The notes under the pieces were generated by a model. It saw nothing but the letters and a program-made list of their open reading frames with translations. It did no database searches and was not told where the DNA came from. Below are positions 1 through 11,924 of a stretch of 64,000 nt of DNA, piece after piece. Position 1 is the stretch's first letter. Each line of letters starts with the position of its first letter. The stretch is from Larix kaempferi (lineage: Eukaryota > Streptophyta > Pinopsida > Pinales > Pinaceae): the NCBI GenBank assembly GCA_027924585.1, contig BSBM01000047.1:22569501-22633500 (forward strand). The letters are read 5' to 3'. The translations under genes and the position numbers were made by a program.

Positions 1-1782
1 GTGCACAAGGAGGCTCTATAGGTCACTAATGTAGTTACAAGACTATATCATTGTTGTTAGTGTGTAGAAGCTATATAGCTCACACACTTACACATTACAA
101 AATGTAGATAATATAGAACTAACTAGCACAACCACTTAACTTGTGGCTGGTGAACACCGATAGGTCACAAGTTAATTGCCACGAACAAGTTACTTTTTCT
201 CCATGCGTAGTTGCATGAAATGACTTGTTATCTATGCATCGGCTACAAGTTATTCATGCATACCTACCAGTTATCCATGCATATCTACGAGCTATTCTTG
301 ATATTCTTTTTTTTTTATAATTGTTTATTTCGAATTTGGAACGACTTCCATAAAATCAATTTGAACAGTACACTTGTCTCATCCTCGTGCAATCTTGGAA
401 AAGCATAGGCTCTAGTCCACCCCAAATTCTAAGATATAAACACCTATCAGTGTAAATATAGAAAAAATTAACAACATAAACATTTTCAAACATATCACTT
501 GCTTCTATACTTCACTTCCTCTTTTATGGATCATTTAGCATGTCAATATCAGAAAGCCAATTCATGTTCATTGGCCTATAGTTGAATCCTTAGTAGAGCC
601 ACTTCCTACTAGGAGATAATATTGAAATCTCCCCCATCTTGCAATTTTCTAAATTGAAATTTCTCGTGCCTTCCATTTCTATTGTTTTTCTAACGTGGTT
701 TCCTAGCAATAAAAATTATTAATTTTGCAGTTAATTAAGATAGCTTGCCTCTAGGACAACATTTCATTGGCTCAGAATTGATTTAATGAATATCATGTAA
801 CTTAATGAAACACTAGAGAGACAGTCTTACTATCAACTTTGCACTGATATTGACATAGCTCTTTTGAATGCAGCTTGGAATTAACATAGTGTTCATGCTT
901 ACTCTTGTCCAAGCCTGAAGAGGGCGGGGCATAGACCTTCAATCTTCTTTCTCTTTTTGAAGTAATCCTCTCAATTTACTTTTGTAAGGTTGGTTGTTGA
1001 TGTTTCCTATCATAGTTCAATCTGTTTCTTTCTTCTTTTTAATGTTATGTAAGGAAAGCCTTTGAGGGGATATTCAGATTGAATTTGTTGTATAAAAGAT
1101 TTGATTTTTGTATTTAGGGGAAGTAAGCTCTATTGAGGTGCATAAAGAATTGACTTACAATTTTAAGTATTTAAATTGTATTGTTTAAAATGTAATTTTA
1201 ACCATTCAAATAAATTCAAAGTTATAATAATTAATCTAAAATTTCAATATGTAAATGTTAATATCATAATTTTAAGTTAAGATCAAATTTTCAACCATAT
1301 TTTATTTACATTAAAAGATAACTCACACTATAGAAAAAAACATCATATTTTTATAAAACTTTAATATAAATAATATTAAAAAAGAGAAAAATTCAAATAA
1401 TTAATATTATCAAATTAAGATTTCATAAAAAAAACTGTCCTATATTATTTCGAAATAAGTAGTATGCATTAATAATCTTATACACATATTATATTAATAT
1501 CTATATTATTATCACTTAAAAACAAAAACAAAAATATAAATCAACATTTTTTCTAATGGATTATATAAATGATTAATCTCTTACAATTTATTTGATAGTA
1601 TATACTTATATTTTATCCTTATAAAAATAATAATAATTATCAATCTTATTTTTTTTATAAAGTATCTTTTTTTCAGTATTAATATTACCATCACATATTT
1701 TACTTAACAAATGATAATATAAAAAAACGATAACAATGATTTTGACTGCTTTATATTTGTTTGAACACATTGTCAAATCACT
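1..1782. other. AT-rich stretch without a recognisable gene
   Basis: No frame here resembles a known protein. About positions 226-289 hold three degenerate 21-22-base units built on 'gttat.catgcat'. From about 1180 to 1780 the sequence is extremely AT-rich with many short A and T runs. I see no RNA gene or promoter that I can support. Confidence 0.6.
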
Positions 1783-1801
1783 AATTTTAAATTTCTTAAT
1801 T

Positions 1802-2628
1802 TTTTTTTTAACAAGAACGGTTATGAAATTTATATTAAAAAGGAGTCTACAAATAATACAGATAGAGAGTTTCTGGTTTTCCTCTATGAGGGACCAAAAT
1901 TCAAGTTTTTCTTTCCTGCTTCACTACTTCTCTTAACTTTAAAAAGTCTAAGGCTATAGCTGTAGACCTTTACAATTTGTCCCAAGATAAACTTGCAGAA
2001 GCAATACATTACAAAATTTGGATTTGGAATCGGAGCGTGTGAGTGAGTGTAGTTAGGTGAGGTGAGGCCATGTGATGGCATTAAATGCCTCCATCGGCCC
2101 TCGAAACTAGAGACAGGTGTTTGCATGCGATTATGGGGATCACCGCGTCCAAAGATGGCAAGGGAAAGGTGGTAAGAGGGTCAAGGAGTGGGGGAGAGGG
2201 CACCCCTAGGGAGGATAGGGTTAGGGGACCCAACAAGGAAGAGGGAGTTCATAATCTTGGGCTAAGAATCCATAATTTAGGAGCATACCTTTATTGGCCA
2301 TTTCATCGGCATGTTAATTGTTTGAGCAGAGAACATGGAGAAAAATGAGAGAATTGAAGTCTCTGCTGGTGAATTTGAGAATGTGTTGATACTTACTTGA
2401 AGGAGTGGAGCATTTTTTGATGAGATTGCGAGCTTCTCGGACTACCAGAAGAGAATCCCCAACGACTATCAGATCTTTTCTCCCGGCATTCATGGTGATT
2501 TCTAGACCTTTAAGTAAGGCTAGCCATTCGGCATCATTATTGGTCTTGTTTCCAATTCCCCAAGCATAATCATTCATTCTGATTCCCCCGGTGTCAAAAA
2601 TGACCCCTCTCGCACTTGCCAACCGAGG
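1802..2628 (-). mobile_element. 5'-truncated L1-type LINE with TSD and poly(A)
   Basis: The insert is flanked by identical 19-base direct repeats, aattttaaatttcttaatt, at 1783-1801 and 2629-2647, as expected for a LINE target-site duplication. A T run just inside the left repeat (1802-1809) reads as a short poly(A) tail on the minus strand, so the element's 3' end is on the left. The right part encodes the C-terminal RNase H; no reverse transcriptase is present, so the element is 5'-truncated, the usual result of aborted target-primed reverse transcription. The perfect TSD argues for a fairly recent insertion, although the RNase H already has a stop codon. The roughly 480 bases between RNase H and the tail would be 3' UTR; they are richer in G and C than the flanks. 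Confidence 0.8.
2284..2622 (-). pseudogene. LINE RNase H domain, C-terminal fragment
   Basis: The minus-strand frame resembles the RNase H (RVT_3, archaea-like) found at the C-terminus of some plant L1 polyproteins; it would remove RNA from RNA:DNA hybrids. Visible landmarks are VIFDTGG near the start, N-N-DAEWLALLKGLEI in the middle (the catalytic Glu of AEW) and VVGDSLLV (a catalytic Asp). An in-frame stop after residue 102 (near 2314) interrupts it; the same frame then continues with a HADEMANKG-like stretch that matches the usual C-terminal motif. There is no genuine ATG at the left edge of the domain because the element is 5'-truncated, so the fragment is not an independent gene. Assignment to RNase H is firm; assignment to an L1 rests on the TSD and poly(A). 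Confidence 0.75.
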
Positions 2629-2647
2629 AATTTTAAATTTCTTAATT

Positions 2648-4525
2648 GCAAATTAGAATTTTCAAATTTTTATGTTATTTTTGTTGAATTTTTTTGACAG
2701 AATGTAGAAGAAAAGTACTTAGTTACGATAACGTAAGTATTATTTTTGAAAATGATTTAAATAAAAATATTAATTTTAAAAAATGATTAAATTGGATTAA
2801 TTTAAAATATTAATATTAAAAATATTAAAAATTAAAATATATTATTTGGTGATTTGTTTTTATTAAAAATCACATGTTAATATTGTAAATAAATGATTAT
2901 TTTGTTTTGAATTTTTTTAACTTTTTATTCTAAGTAAAAATATAGAGTATATAAAATTACTTCAAAAATATACTCCATAATTAGTTTGAGAATTGTGTCT
3001 ATGGAAAAATTTCAAAATCTAGATAATTATGAAACATTGAATTCAAATATATATCATATAAAACACCCAAATATACATCATATAAGACGAATAAAACAGT
3101 TAGCATGACTCCAATATTAACAAAATTTTACTAACTCTAAACATATTATATAAGCTAAAAGTTTCTAACATAATCTTTTTTCAAAAAACCATTTTTTCAA
3201 AAAAAAATATTCATTGATTGATGAATTATAACTTTCTTAGAGATTTAGAAGTACTATCAATATTTTTTTTATATTAATATAATTTTATTAATCAAATAAA
3301 ATTATTAATATAAATATCAATGCATTAATATTTATTAATTTTATTAATACTTTATAAAGTAGGGATTAAGCTACATGCAACTCTTGTTTTTATAATAATA
3401 ACAAGGGAAAGTTGCGTTGCAGCCTGCCAAAAAGATGTCGAAGTGAAACACGATATCATGCATAGCACTAACTAATCAGCGAATGTGTTGAAAACACAAT
3501 TTAAGCACGTGGTATCCGAGAATTATTGGATAGTGCTTTGATTATCTCCTATCCCATCACATTTCCAAGGGCATCTTCACCTATACGCATCTCAAAATGT
3601 TTATGCTATGGGTATAAATCAGTTTGTTTTGTATCATTCTATGTCACCTGCACAATCAAAGAAGTTATCAATTGATCCATAAGAATTATAGCCATTGAAG
3701 CAAACTAAATTATCAATTGATTGATAGCAATAGCCATTGAAGTGAATTGAAATATCAATCGATCGAAGAATAATAAATACCAGAAGAAAGCATGGATTGT
3801 GGGAAGGTTGAGAAAGCATTGATCTTGTTTTCTGTTGGCATTGCAGTGCGGATTCAAATCCAAACCAAATATATATATACACAGAGTGTCAAATTAAGCA
3901 TGATATTGACAATTATGTATTCCTTTGGATTTTCCCCATTGTTAGTGTTCATTTGGTTTCGCTTGTTTTTCCTTGGTCACGAGTTTGATCATTGGTTTTT
4001 GCAAATGGAGTTTGTTTGACTAGATGGATTTAGATAGAGCAAGATGAATTATTTTGTAGTCTAGGTAAATGCAAGCCCACTAAAAATTGCAACGACCATT
4101 TTAGGGATTGGGTGGGTTCTTCCTTCCTTAAAATATTTTCCCAACTGCAGAGGACGACAAATTGTCATCTTGGGAATGATACAATGCCTTGTATGTTATC
4201 AAGGTCTCAAGAATGTTACATTGCCATGTATGTAGTTAGAACCGATTAATGTTATATATAGAATTTAAGTGGAGGAAGTTAAATTATGTATATTTTATAA
4301 ATTTTATTAATACATCTTTTATTATGTAAATGGATAATAAAAAGTGTGAACATCTTAAAGTACCTACAAGTCAAAAAAATCATTTATACATCTTAAAGTA
4401 TCTTTGAAACTCAAACACCTGCACAACATATCACAAAATAACTGAGTCACATATAGGATATAAACCACATCAAGACAACATGCACCATGAATAGGGGGCC
4501 TTCTATAAGCTTGGTTGCTTCTGAT
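2648..4525. other. AT-rich intergenic DNA with short degenerate repeats
   Basis: No coding similarity is visible. Around 3664-3775 a unit of roughly 45 bases containing 'tatcaattgat' and 'agccattgaag' occurs two to three times in degenerate form. The rest is AT-rich sequence with homopolymer runs. Confidence 0.5.
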
Positions 4526-4729
4526 TGTAATATCCATAGTTGGACATTCTCAATTAGTTAGGGTTGAACCCATAATTTCTAAAATAATCCACATATCCGT
4601 AGATATAAAAACGATATATAAATTGATAAGATAAGATAATGAATTACAATTGAGGGTCCGTTATTTATACTTTAGCGGAAATACCCTTTCACTAATAGTC
4701 ACGTCTTTTCGGAAAGACATTATTAATTA

Positions 4730-4776
<47 letters not shown>

Positions 4777-4816
4777 TATGTTGATGTTTATTATTATTAT
4801 TATTTTATTCATAACA
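4526..4816 (-). repeat. 3' LTR of the coiled-coil element
   Basis: This 291-base repeat begins tgtaatatcc and ends ttcataaca on the plus strand, giving TG...CA on either strand. It holds an (ATT/TTA)n microsatellite near 4734-4768 followed by a short TA run; that is the main length difference from the right LTR. Confidence 0.8.
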
Positions 4817-4818
4817 TT

Positions 4819-4829
4819 GCCTCTCTCTT
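4819..4829 (-). other. Polypurine tract
   Basis: Read on the minus strand this is AAGAGAGAGGC, directly upstream of the 3' LTR, where plus-strand DNA synthesis of an LTR element would be primed. The preceding minus-strand bases, GAGGACAAAGCC, resemble those at the same place in elements A and B. Confidence 0.6.
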
Positions 4830-4956
4830 AGAAAGGCTTTGTCCTCAAAACCTTATAATGTTGTCGCACCATTCCTTGTGACGTCGTAGCCGACGAAACA
4901 TGTCGGTACGAACTTCTAAGTGTAGAACATAACTTCCGATATGTTGACGGATCAAT

Positions 4957-6000
4957 CTAGTCAAAATTGATTTGTTGCCGACTGTTGGGATTCTTTATTG
5001 ATCTGTTGTCGGGAGCTTTGAGAACATTAGTACCATTATCTTTCGACAATTCCCACTTTTTAGGATACTGGTTTATATGGTTGGGGTGTCGATAGGGAGT
5101 TATTGTTGTTTGTTTTTTTACAAGATTGACTTCCTTTTGAACTATGTCGAGGATTGAATTTGTTTCCTCTACTTGACTTTGTTTTCCATAGGGTTTGGAT
5201 GCTTCCTCCTGGATTTGCGCTAATTTGTTCTCTAATAGATTGTTATTACTTTGAATTTTATCGAACCTTTCATCTTGCGACTTTTTGTCCTCTTTTAACT
5301 TATTGACTTGTTCCTCTAGTTCTTGATTAAACTTTCTGAGGTTTTGGTTTTCTTCTTGCTTTTCTAGTATTCTTCCTTCAAGGTATTCATTTGAATGTTC
5401 CATCTTCTGACTATGTTTCAGCTTCTTGATTTTCGTAAGTAATGTCTTGTTATGAATTCTTAGTCGAAATAGTTCTTCGGTATTGCTTGCTAATTCGTCC
5501 TTGATTTTCTTAATTTCCAGCTTGTGCGTATTTTTAGTAGTGTCGTATGTCTGCTGGAGTTCTTTATTCTTTTGCTGTTGTTGACCTATGTCTGATTCTT
5601 GACTTTGTAGCTTCCTCTGAACTTGAGTCAATTCATCATCTTTGTCCTTGACAAGCTGGTTTAAGCACTTTATTTCTTCTTCTAAATCATTATCGCTTCC
5701 ATTGGGTGACTTGTCGTCGTTTTTTTACTTTCTAATCTGGTCTTCTAAGTTTTGATTGTGGATTTTTAAACATGATATTTCTTGATCATGATCAGATAAA
5801 ATTTTCTTGTTATCTCTTATGGTTTGTTCTAATTGTCGATTTTCATTCCATAAGCGATGACACTCATCGTTTCTCCGCTCCTTTAAGAACTTTTGTGTCT
5901 CAATCTCTGCTTGTAGACGTTTACTGCTCGCTTTATATTGCTCTAATTCATCCAGTGTTGCTTGTAGCTTTGAATTCATTACTGAATATGTGTTTTCCAT
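4957..6000 (-). pseudogene. Coiled-coil protein of unknown function, one in-frame stop
   Basis: One minus-strand frame runs 348 codons from an ATG at 6000 to the stop at 4957, interrupted only by a TAA at codon 92 (5725-5727). The protein is dominated by Lys, Glu, Gln and Asn with leucines spaced as in heptads, for example LEEQVNKLKEDKK and LQAEIETQKFLKERR, so long coiled coils are predicted. The last 55 or so residues are basic and rich in Pro and Asn and do not look helical. I see no zinc knuckle, capsid signature, protease, membrane segment or signal peptide. The frame is open for another 23 codons upstream of the ATG. It could be a highly diverged Gag-like assembly protein or a captured host coiled-coil gene; I cannot decide between these, and I do not recognise the family. 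One nonsense change in an otherwise open frame suggests recent loss of function. Confidence 0.6.
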
Positions 6001-6370
6001 TGTTCCTAACTTTTTTGATGATAGCTGGTTTCCTTCTACTTGATTTCTTTGATGATAACCGATCTTCAAATTTTATTTTATTTTTTTAACAATAATTGCT
6101 TTGCCCTTATGATAATAATTATTATTTAAATGTAATAATAGTATTATTTTAATATTATATATTTCCCAAACAATTGTAATATTTTACAATTATGGACTAA
6201 TATTAATTAATCTCCACGTTGGTTAACCTTTTGCTTTAGATTAATTTCTTTGTGGATTGTGTGTAGATTAGGTGGTTGGGAAGAATGATTGTTACCTTCC
6301 CCACCCAAGTTCGAATTTCACTTTTGGTTTGTTCTTAGGGAATAAAACCAAACCCACTTCTCACAAAACC

Positions 6371-6600
6371 ACATGCACCTTAAAACCATGTGCGATTTCA
6401 CTTCTTACTTTTACTTTTTACTTCTACTCACTTCTAAACTTTACTTTCACTTTTTTTTTTCCTTTTTTCTTCTTCTCACTTCTTTTTTTTTCTTTTCTAT
6501 ATTCTATTTTTTTCTTTTTTACTTGTCTTTCTTTTCTTCTTTTTATTTTCTTTTACTTTTGCCTTTTTCTTTCTTTCTCTTTTTTTCTTTTTTACTTCTT
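6371..6600. repeat. Polypyrimidine tract in the element leader
   Basis: About 230 bases of C and T, mostly runs of T broken by single C or A, lie between the 5' LTR and the coiled-coil frame. On the element's sense strand (minus) this is a purine-rich leader. Long open frames across it on the plus strand, rich in Phe, Leu and Ser, are compositional artefacts. Confidence 0.6.
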
Positions 6601-6653
6601 TGGGCCATGGGCCTTGTTTTGGACAAGGTCCTAGATTGGTGGCTACAAGCGTG

Positions 6654-6664
6654 GCTCTATACCA
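6654..6664 (-). other. Primer binding site, initiator tRNA-Met-like
   Basis: Read on the minus strand it is TGGTATAGAGC, one base shorter than the standard TGGTATCAGAGC, and it lies one base from the inner end of the right LTR. This identifies the right repeat as the 5' LTR. Confidence 0.7.
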
Positions 6665-6665
6665 A

Positions 6666-6948
6666 TGTAATATCCATAGTTGGATATTCTCAATTAGTTA
6701 GGGTTGAACCCATAATTTCTGAAATAACCCACATATCCGTAGATATTAAAATGATATATAAATTGATAAGATAAGATGATGAATTACAATTGAGGGTCCG
6801 TTATTTATACTTTGGCGGAAATACCTTTTCACTAATAGTCATGTCTTTTCGGAAAGACATTATTAATTATCATTATTATTATTTATTATTATTATATATA
6901 TATATATATATGTTGATGTTTATTATTATTATTATTTTATTCATAACA
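6666..6948 (-). repeat. 5' LTR of the coiled-coil element
   Basis: This 283-base repeat is nearly identical to 4526-4816, with the same TG...CA ends and a shorter (ATT)n microsatellite followed by a longer TA run. Confidence 0.8.
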
Positions 6949-7835
6949 GTGACTTAATGGTCAATGTTAGTAGACTTGTTGCAAATAATAATAGTGACAA
7001 TCTCACAAGATATTCTGTCTTTCTACCAAGTTCCGGCCCCGAAAGCAACATTCCAAAATTACGAACTACAATTACGTGCAAATCCAATGCATGAGTCCAA
7101 TTTGTACCTCCACCTAACTAGCAAGTATTTTAGATTCAAAGTGTTTGACTCAACACAATATATTGGATATTTTGGGTCAAGTTTATGAGTTAGCCAAGTT
7201 TATGAGTTGTACTGCTAGTAGTTTTTTTGATATACTAGATTTGTTACGTTTTTAAAAGATGTGTTAGGTACTCCTTATCTTGTTATTTGTACTGACCTTA
7301 TGATCTTACTCTAGGGTGCCATTAACGTTTGTTTGGTCATTTGTGAGAATTAATACAATTTCATTTCATTTATAACTCTCATGCTTGACCTCGGCCTCAG
7401 ACCTAGAGACTTTAACTTGGAAAAAAAGGTGACTATTTTCTTTTTTAATTACACTAGACCTAGAAACACGCTAACTCTCCAACATTTCCAAGTTCATCAA
7501 GCAAAGACTCGTTATTTTGGCTTCCAAAACAGGGTTCTTAGGATGTTGTAGGAATCGACAAAAAAATAATGGGATAGCTTGGATATTTATACAACCTAGT
7601 TCAACCAATCATCATGTTGTGCTAGGTATATCCATGATCCCCAAAAAGCGACTTGTATTCCTTGTGCATAAAAAAACATTATTTTATTTGTGTTGTGCTC
7701 ATTTCAGAATGGTTAAAAGTTAAAACCTTCACTATAACATATATAACATGGAATGGAAAATATATTCTTGGGAAAGTTTTCTTAATGGATAACTTGATAC
7801 AAATTGCTCATTGGAATGCATCATTGAAGTAAAAT

Positions 7836-7838
<3 letters not shown>
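6949..7838. other. No recognisable gene
   Basis: Short open frames occur (for example 6964-7188 and 7517-7723) but none shows a domain, a conserved composition or a neighbouring promoter that I can support. Confidence 0.5.

Positions 7839-7915
<77 letters not shown>
7839..7915. repeat. (TC)n(TA)n compound microsatellite
   Basis: Seventeen TC units (7839-7872) pass directly into about twenty-one TA units (7873-7915). Confidence 0.95.
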
Positions 7916-7917
<2 letters not shown>

Positions 7918-9200
7918 TCTTTTAAATTCATAAGTTTGTTTTGCAAGAGAAAATGGATATATATTTTTGCAAAAATTAGTGAGATTTGAAATTGAATTCC
8001 ATGATGCAGAATACATTGAACCTTACATGATATTGACATGATAAGTAGATTTTTTGGGGGGAGCCACTAGTTCCACTAGCGTTGAGCTTATCTCGATTGC
8101 ATATTCTTAGCAATCAGTCTACGTGTCGAGGGTCCCATCCTGTTTTCATTGACTCTCATTCTGTTGGCCTACCCCGCCGTTCCCTCATTTCGTGGGCATA
8201 CCATTCCCTTTTTTGCATGGCATGACTATGGGGCGATGCCCATTGCTATGGGTTGTCCCCATAGCCATTTGGGCCAAACGGTTGATGAGAAAGGTGTATT
8301 CCAATCCACTTAATTGTATTTAATGTGCATGGCATCGATGGTGCATCCCCGGATCCGATCGGATTGAGTAATAACAACTCCATGTGCCTTCTCCTTTCCT
8401 CATGTTGCACTAACCAGATAGCCCATGCCACGTGACCTCATTGACTCATCCGACTTCCCTTTTCCTCTCGCATACCTAAAGCACCACTCAACATATTTCA
8501 ACAGGCTTCATCCAAGGCCGCATTAATCTAAGCATCCCCCAACTTGAGGCATATCTGAAGAAGCACTCTCCAGAAAATTGAACGGAGCGAGAAAGGTGAC
8601 AGATTCTGTGTGAAGTTACAGGGCATTCAACTGTTTTCTCCCTCACGAATTTGCTTAATCAATTTTTTTTTCTAACTCCAGGTACTATTGACAAGTTGAA
8701 CCGTTTTGATCCTTGAGCTTGCCTCACATATTTCACTTAAGTGAAGAATCCTCTAGCCCTGGTCTATTCATTTGCTTCTAGTGGAGGTATTTTCCATTCC
8801 TTTATTTCTGTATCTGAGGCACCTCTAATAATTCGTAGTGGTTTCATAATTTCATTAAGTTTTAAAACTCTCTAAATCCATGGCACCGTAGAGAAACTGT
8901 CGTTTCCAAATAATAGTTTGCTCGACGAAATATTAAGGGCGAAAGATCCTCTAAAGCAAGTTTACCTTTTGATACAACATAGATAGAAAAAAAAATTGAG
9001 CCTTTCCTTGCATTATACCGTAGTATAATCAAGCTAAGTAATGTCCACTTCAAAATAAACAAATAGAAGTTTTTAATATTTCTATTTTTTCCAGAACGAA
9101 GTCCAAACTATGCATTGTGATTATTCTTAAGCCCTGTTTTTCTTTTTATATCAGAAACACAGTCGGAATGATTGTTCTTGAAAGAAGATCAAAATATAAA
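7916..9200. other. Gene-free stretch with a GC-richer core
   Basis: Positions 8040-8600 are clearly less AT-rich than the surroundings and contain short inverted motifs such as ggggcgatgccc and ctatggggac/gtccccatag. No protein or RNA family is recognisable. It could be an old element fragment or a degraded exon-bearing region; the sequence does not decide. Confidence 0.4.
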
Positions 9201-11924
9201 TAACAGATCATTACACATTGTACAAATTAAATTGATTCTGGATAATACATTACATCTTAATCATGATAACAAAACAAGTTCAAAAGTTAATTCAAGGGAA
9301 ACCCTATAACTGATAACAAATATATATTAATATATTAAAACCAACCAATATATCAAAGGTCAAAGCCGATAGGTCTCACTATTATCTAATATTATACAGT
9401 AGTAAAACATATTTATTAAGCTATAAATTTAAAACGATGATCTTATAACCATTTTGAAACAAAACTATTATAATCATGTATCGAGGGTTCGAGACCCGTA
9501 AAAACGCTCACCCTGGGTTTTATAACTAATAACGAACTAGGTTATTACAACCTGGATTCTTGGCATCCATTCCATATAAACTTTAAAACTAATAACAATA
9601 AAAACATGACATTCGATTGAAAACATTAGTCATGTTCAAAATGTAAACAAAATAGAGCTCAAAGACATCCATTGGATGCACCGACGCTATCTTTTAGATA
9701 GGTTATCAACATAATAGAGTTAAGGGTTCGAGTCTCGACCAAGAGCTCGCCCAGTCACTAATAACATTATACATTGTAAACACAAGACTAAATTTTTAGC
9801 AGGGTTAGGGTTTAACCCTGTAGAGTAACTACTGAGAGCAGCTTTGGCGTTCGATCCTTTATTACAAACTAAAACGCAGATTATTAAGTTAGGGCTTGGC
9901 CCATATAAAGTGCATTTCTAAGAATTGATGCATTTAAAACATAGTAAATAAAAGAAGTATTGACAAAGCCATTGTGGTGTAATATCCATATATAAATTTA
10001 AACAACCAGTGTAAGCAAAAAGGGCTCTGCCAAGAAAATGATAGTTTTAAAATGCAGAGTGGGTCATCTTCAAGCCCAGAATTTAAATACAACCACACAA
10101 CGGTCTTAGGGTTCAACCCTAAAAACCTTCAGAACATCCATTAACATCTGTAAGCTTTTAGAGCATCAATTATATTCAACTATAAACAAAAAATACATGA
10201 GTCGTGTCTCTAGGGTTTCAAACCCTCTTTTGCTTTTACAACTGTCATATAGTTTAAAAATTCATAATAGTATAAACATAGAATTTAAATACATGATGAT
10301 AATCCTCCTTTTTGAATTTTACAGAACCGACATCACTGCCAAAACATCACAATGAAAACACTTAATAGCACAGAGTTTGATTTGAAGACATTCCAGGTCT
10401 GCCCGAGGCTTACCAGGGCCGCGGGTTCAACTATCGAGGGAGAAGTCACCCACTTCCCTTGGCCATTAGCATTGCTGAGGAGTTATCCTATCACACAGCA
10501 CAAACAAAAAAATTAGAACCCTATGCAAACGAGATGGATTCCAAAACAACTTAACCATTGTAAACTTAAAAAAAAACACAAGCTCACCTTCCATTTATGG
10601 CACAAGAAGGAAGCCAAGCGTTGACAATCACCATCAAAACCCTGAGTACAAATAGCATTCCAACGCCGAGTTACAAGCTGCGAGTGTTCACCATCGAAAC
10701 CCTAGTTTTTACAAATGGCATTCAAAACTTGAAATGGCCGAGAGCCTGTCGGCTCCTCCAACAAAAAAATGAAAAAGCATTGAGTTAAACAACAAAGGGT
10801 GGTCATTCAATGCATGACTAGGGTTTACCAAAAACCCTACGTCCATCATGTGGACCCTGGCACCCGTGCTCTCCACTATTGGTTCATTTAAAGAGCATTT
10901 AAGTCATAAACCTTACGAGATATCATTACACCTGCCAACAGTGAAATCCACTAAGGCTCAAATAATATTATGCTTGCCTATAGTCATGAATCGTGGCGAT
11001 GCCAAAACCTTAACACTGAACGAATTCATTATCCAAGTTTAGTCTATAGTTTTGGACAAGCATTTTAAATGTCATCACTTAAATAATCAAAGCAATTCGA
11101 TTTGGAACTATATATATATATGGTTGGAGGTCGATTATAATACCACCTCATAAGTAATTCAATATATATATATATATATATAATTAATATGATTTAAAAC
11201 CTTTTACAAATACAAGTTTATCATATGCCTACTCTAATACAAGAAGAGAGCTTTAATGTAATGAACCCTATGTAATAACCATGGAATAGACCAGAGTTAT
11301 ATCATAACGTTACCATAAATAAAATCATGGCTAGGGTATGTTTTCCCTAAGCGTTAATATTTAGCTTTCATATGCATGCCAAGGACATAAAATCTAGTAT
11401 AAGAAAAATAAGACAGAATGACGTACACCATATCATTTCTTTGATCGTCAAACTCTTAAAAACCTGGACAATACATTTCTTACTTGCAAATCTGTAGAGG
11501 AATAGTAAAGTGCGTTAGCTAGAGAATAGCTAAGTAATCCTTGGGGTATCCATAGAACCCCTTCGCTAAAATAAAATAAAAAGTTAGTATCCATGATCAT
11601 AATTATAGGGTTGTAAGAGACAGTTTAAAAGCCAAACTATGCTTTTATCAAATAATGATAAAACAGGATGCATAAATATTTAAACAAATGCATTTATTAA
11701 AAAAATGGATTACGACAGAAATAGAATAATTACAACATTTTGATGTTACGACATATTTAATTAATGGACGACCCTGGTGATTAAGTATGTGTCTTCATTG
11801 TAAACATAACCGATCTGTTATTGAAAATATTAAATTATCATTATCATACTTTCTGCATAACAAGTATTAGCATTAAATATTGCATAGAAAAATTTTAATT
11901 TTTATGAAAATTTGGTACGTTACA
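9200..11924 (-). mobile_element. Partial copy of the giant-LTR family (minus strand)
   Basis: Read on the minus strand, the right end begins tgtaacgtaccaaattttc, closely like the start of the LTR at 43962. It then shares landmarks in the same order: ACTTAGCT...AGCTAA near 11540-11510, TGGTAAGCC(C/T)CGGGC near 10415, and several short GGGTTNNANCCC palindromes. The terminal third found in the other two copies (their pyrimidine-rich 'gagccacctgctcag' section) was not found, so the left edge is approximate and this copy is probably truncated. No TSD partner for the right flank (tattc) was identified. TA microsatellites interrupt it near 11103 and 11163. No protein-coding content. Confidence 0.6.

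Larger units (their letters stand above)
4526..6948 (-). mobile_element. Small non-autonomous LTR element with a coiled-coil ORF
   Basis: Two direct repeats of about 285 bases, both running from TG to CA, bound a 1.85-kb interior. A tRNA-Met-like primer site next to the right repeat and a purine tract next to the left repeat (both read on the minus strand) set the orientation. The interior has no Gag, protease, reverse transcriptase or integrase similarity, only one long coiled-coil frame broken by a single stop. The two LTRs differ at about nine positions outside their microsatellite, suggesting modest age. The flanking five bases (ctgat on the left, gtgac on the right) do not match, so the TSD is lost or the ends recombined. 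It must have been mobilised by enzymes supplied in trans. Confidence 0.8.

Noticed and set aside
6272-6774. Overlapping plus-strand frames rich in Phe, Leu and Ser, like membrane proteins
   Set aside because: They translate the polypyrimidine tract and run antisense to the LTR element.
9485-9495. GGTTCGAGACC, a perfect match to the tRNA-type B box, suggesting a tRNA gene or SINE
   Set aside because: No A box, acceptor stem or poly(A)/TSD pattern at the right distance; it belongs to a recurring palindrome of the giant-LTR family.
10105-10125. TTAGGGTTCAACCCTAA, resembling inverted telomere repeats
   Set aside because: Single unit, not an array; part of the palindrome series in the LTR family.
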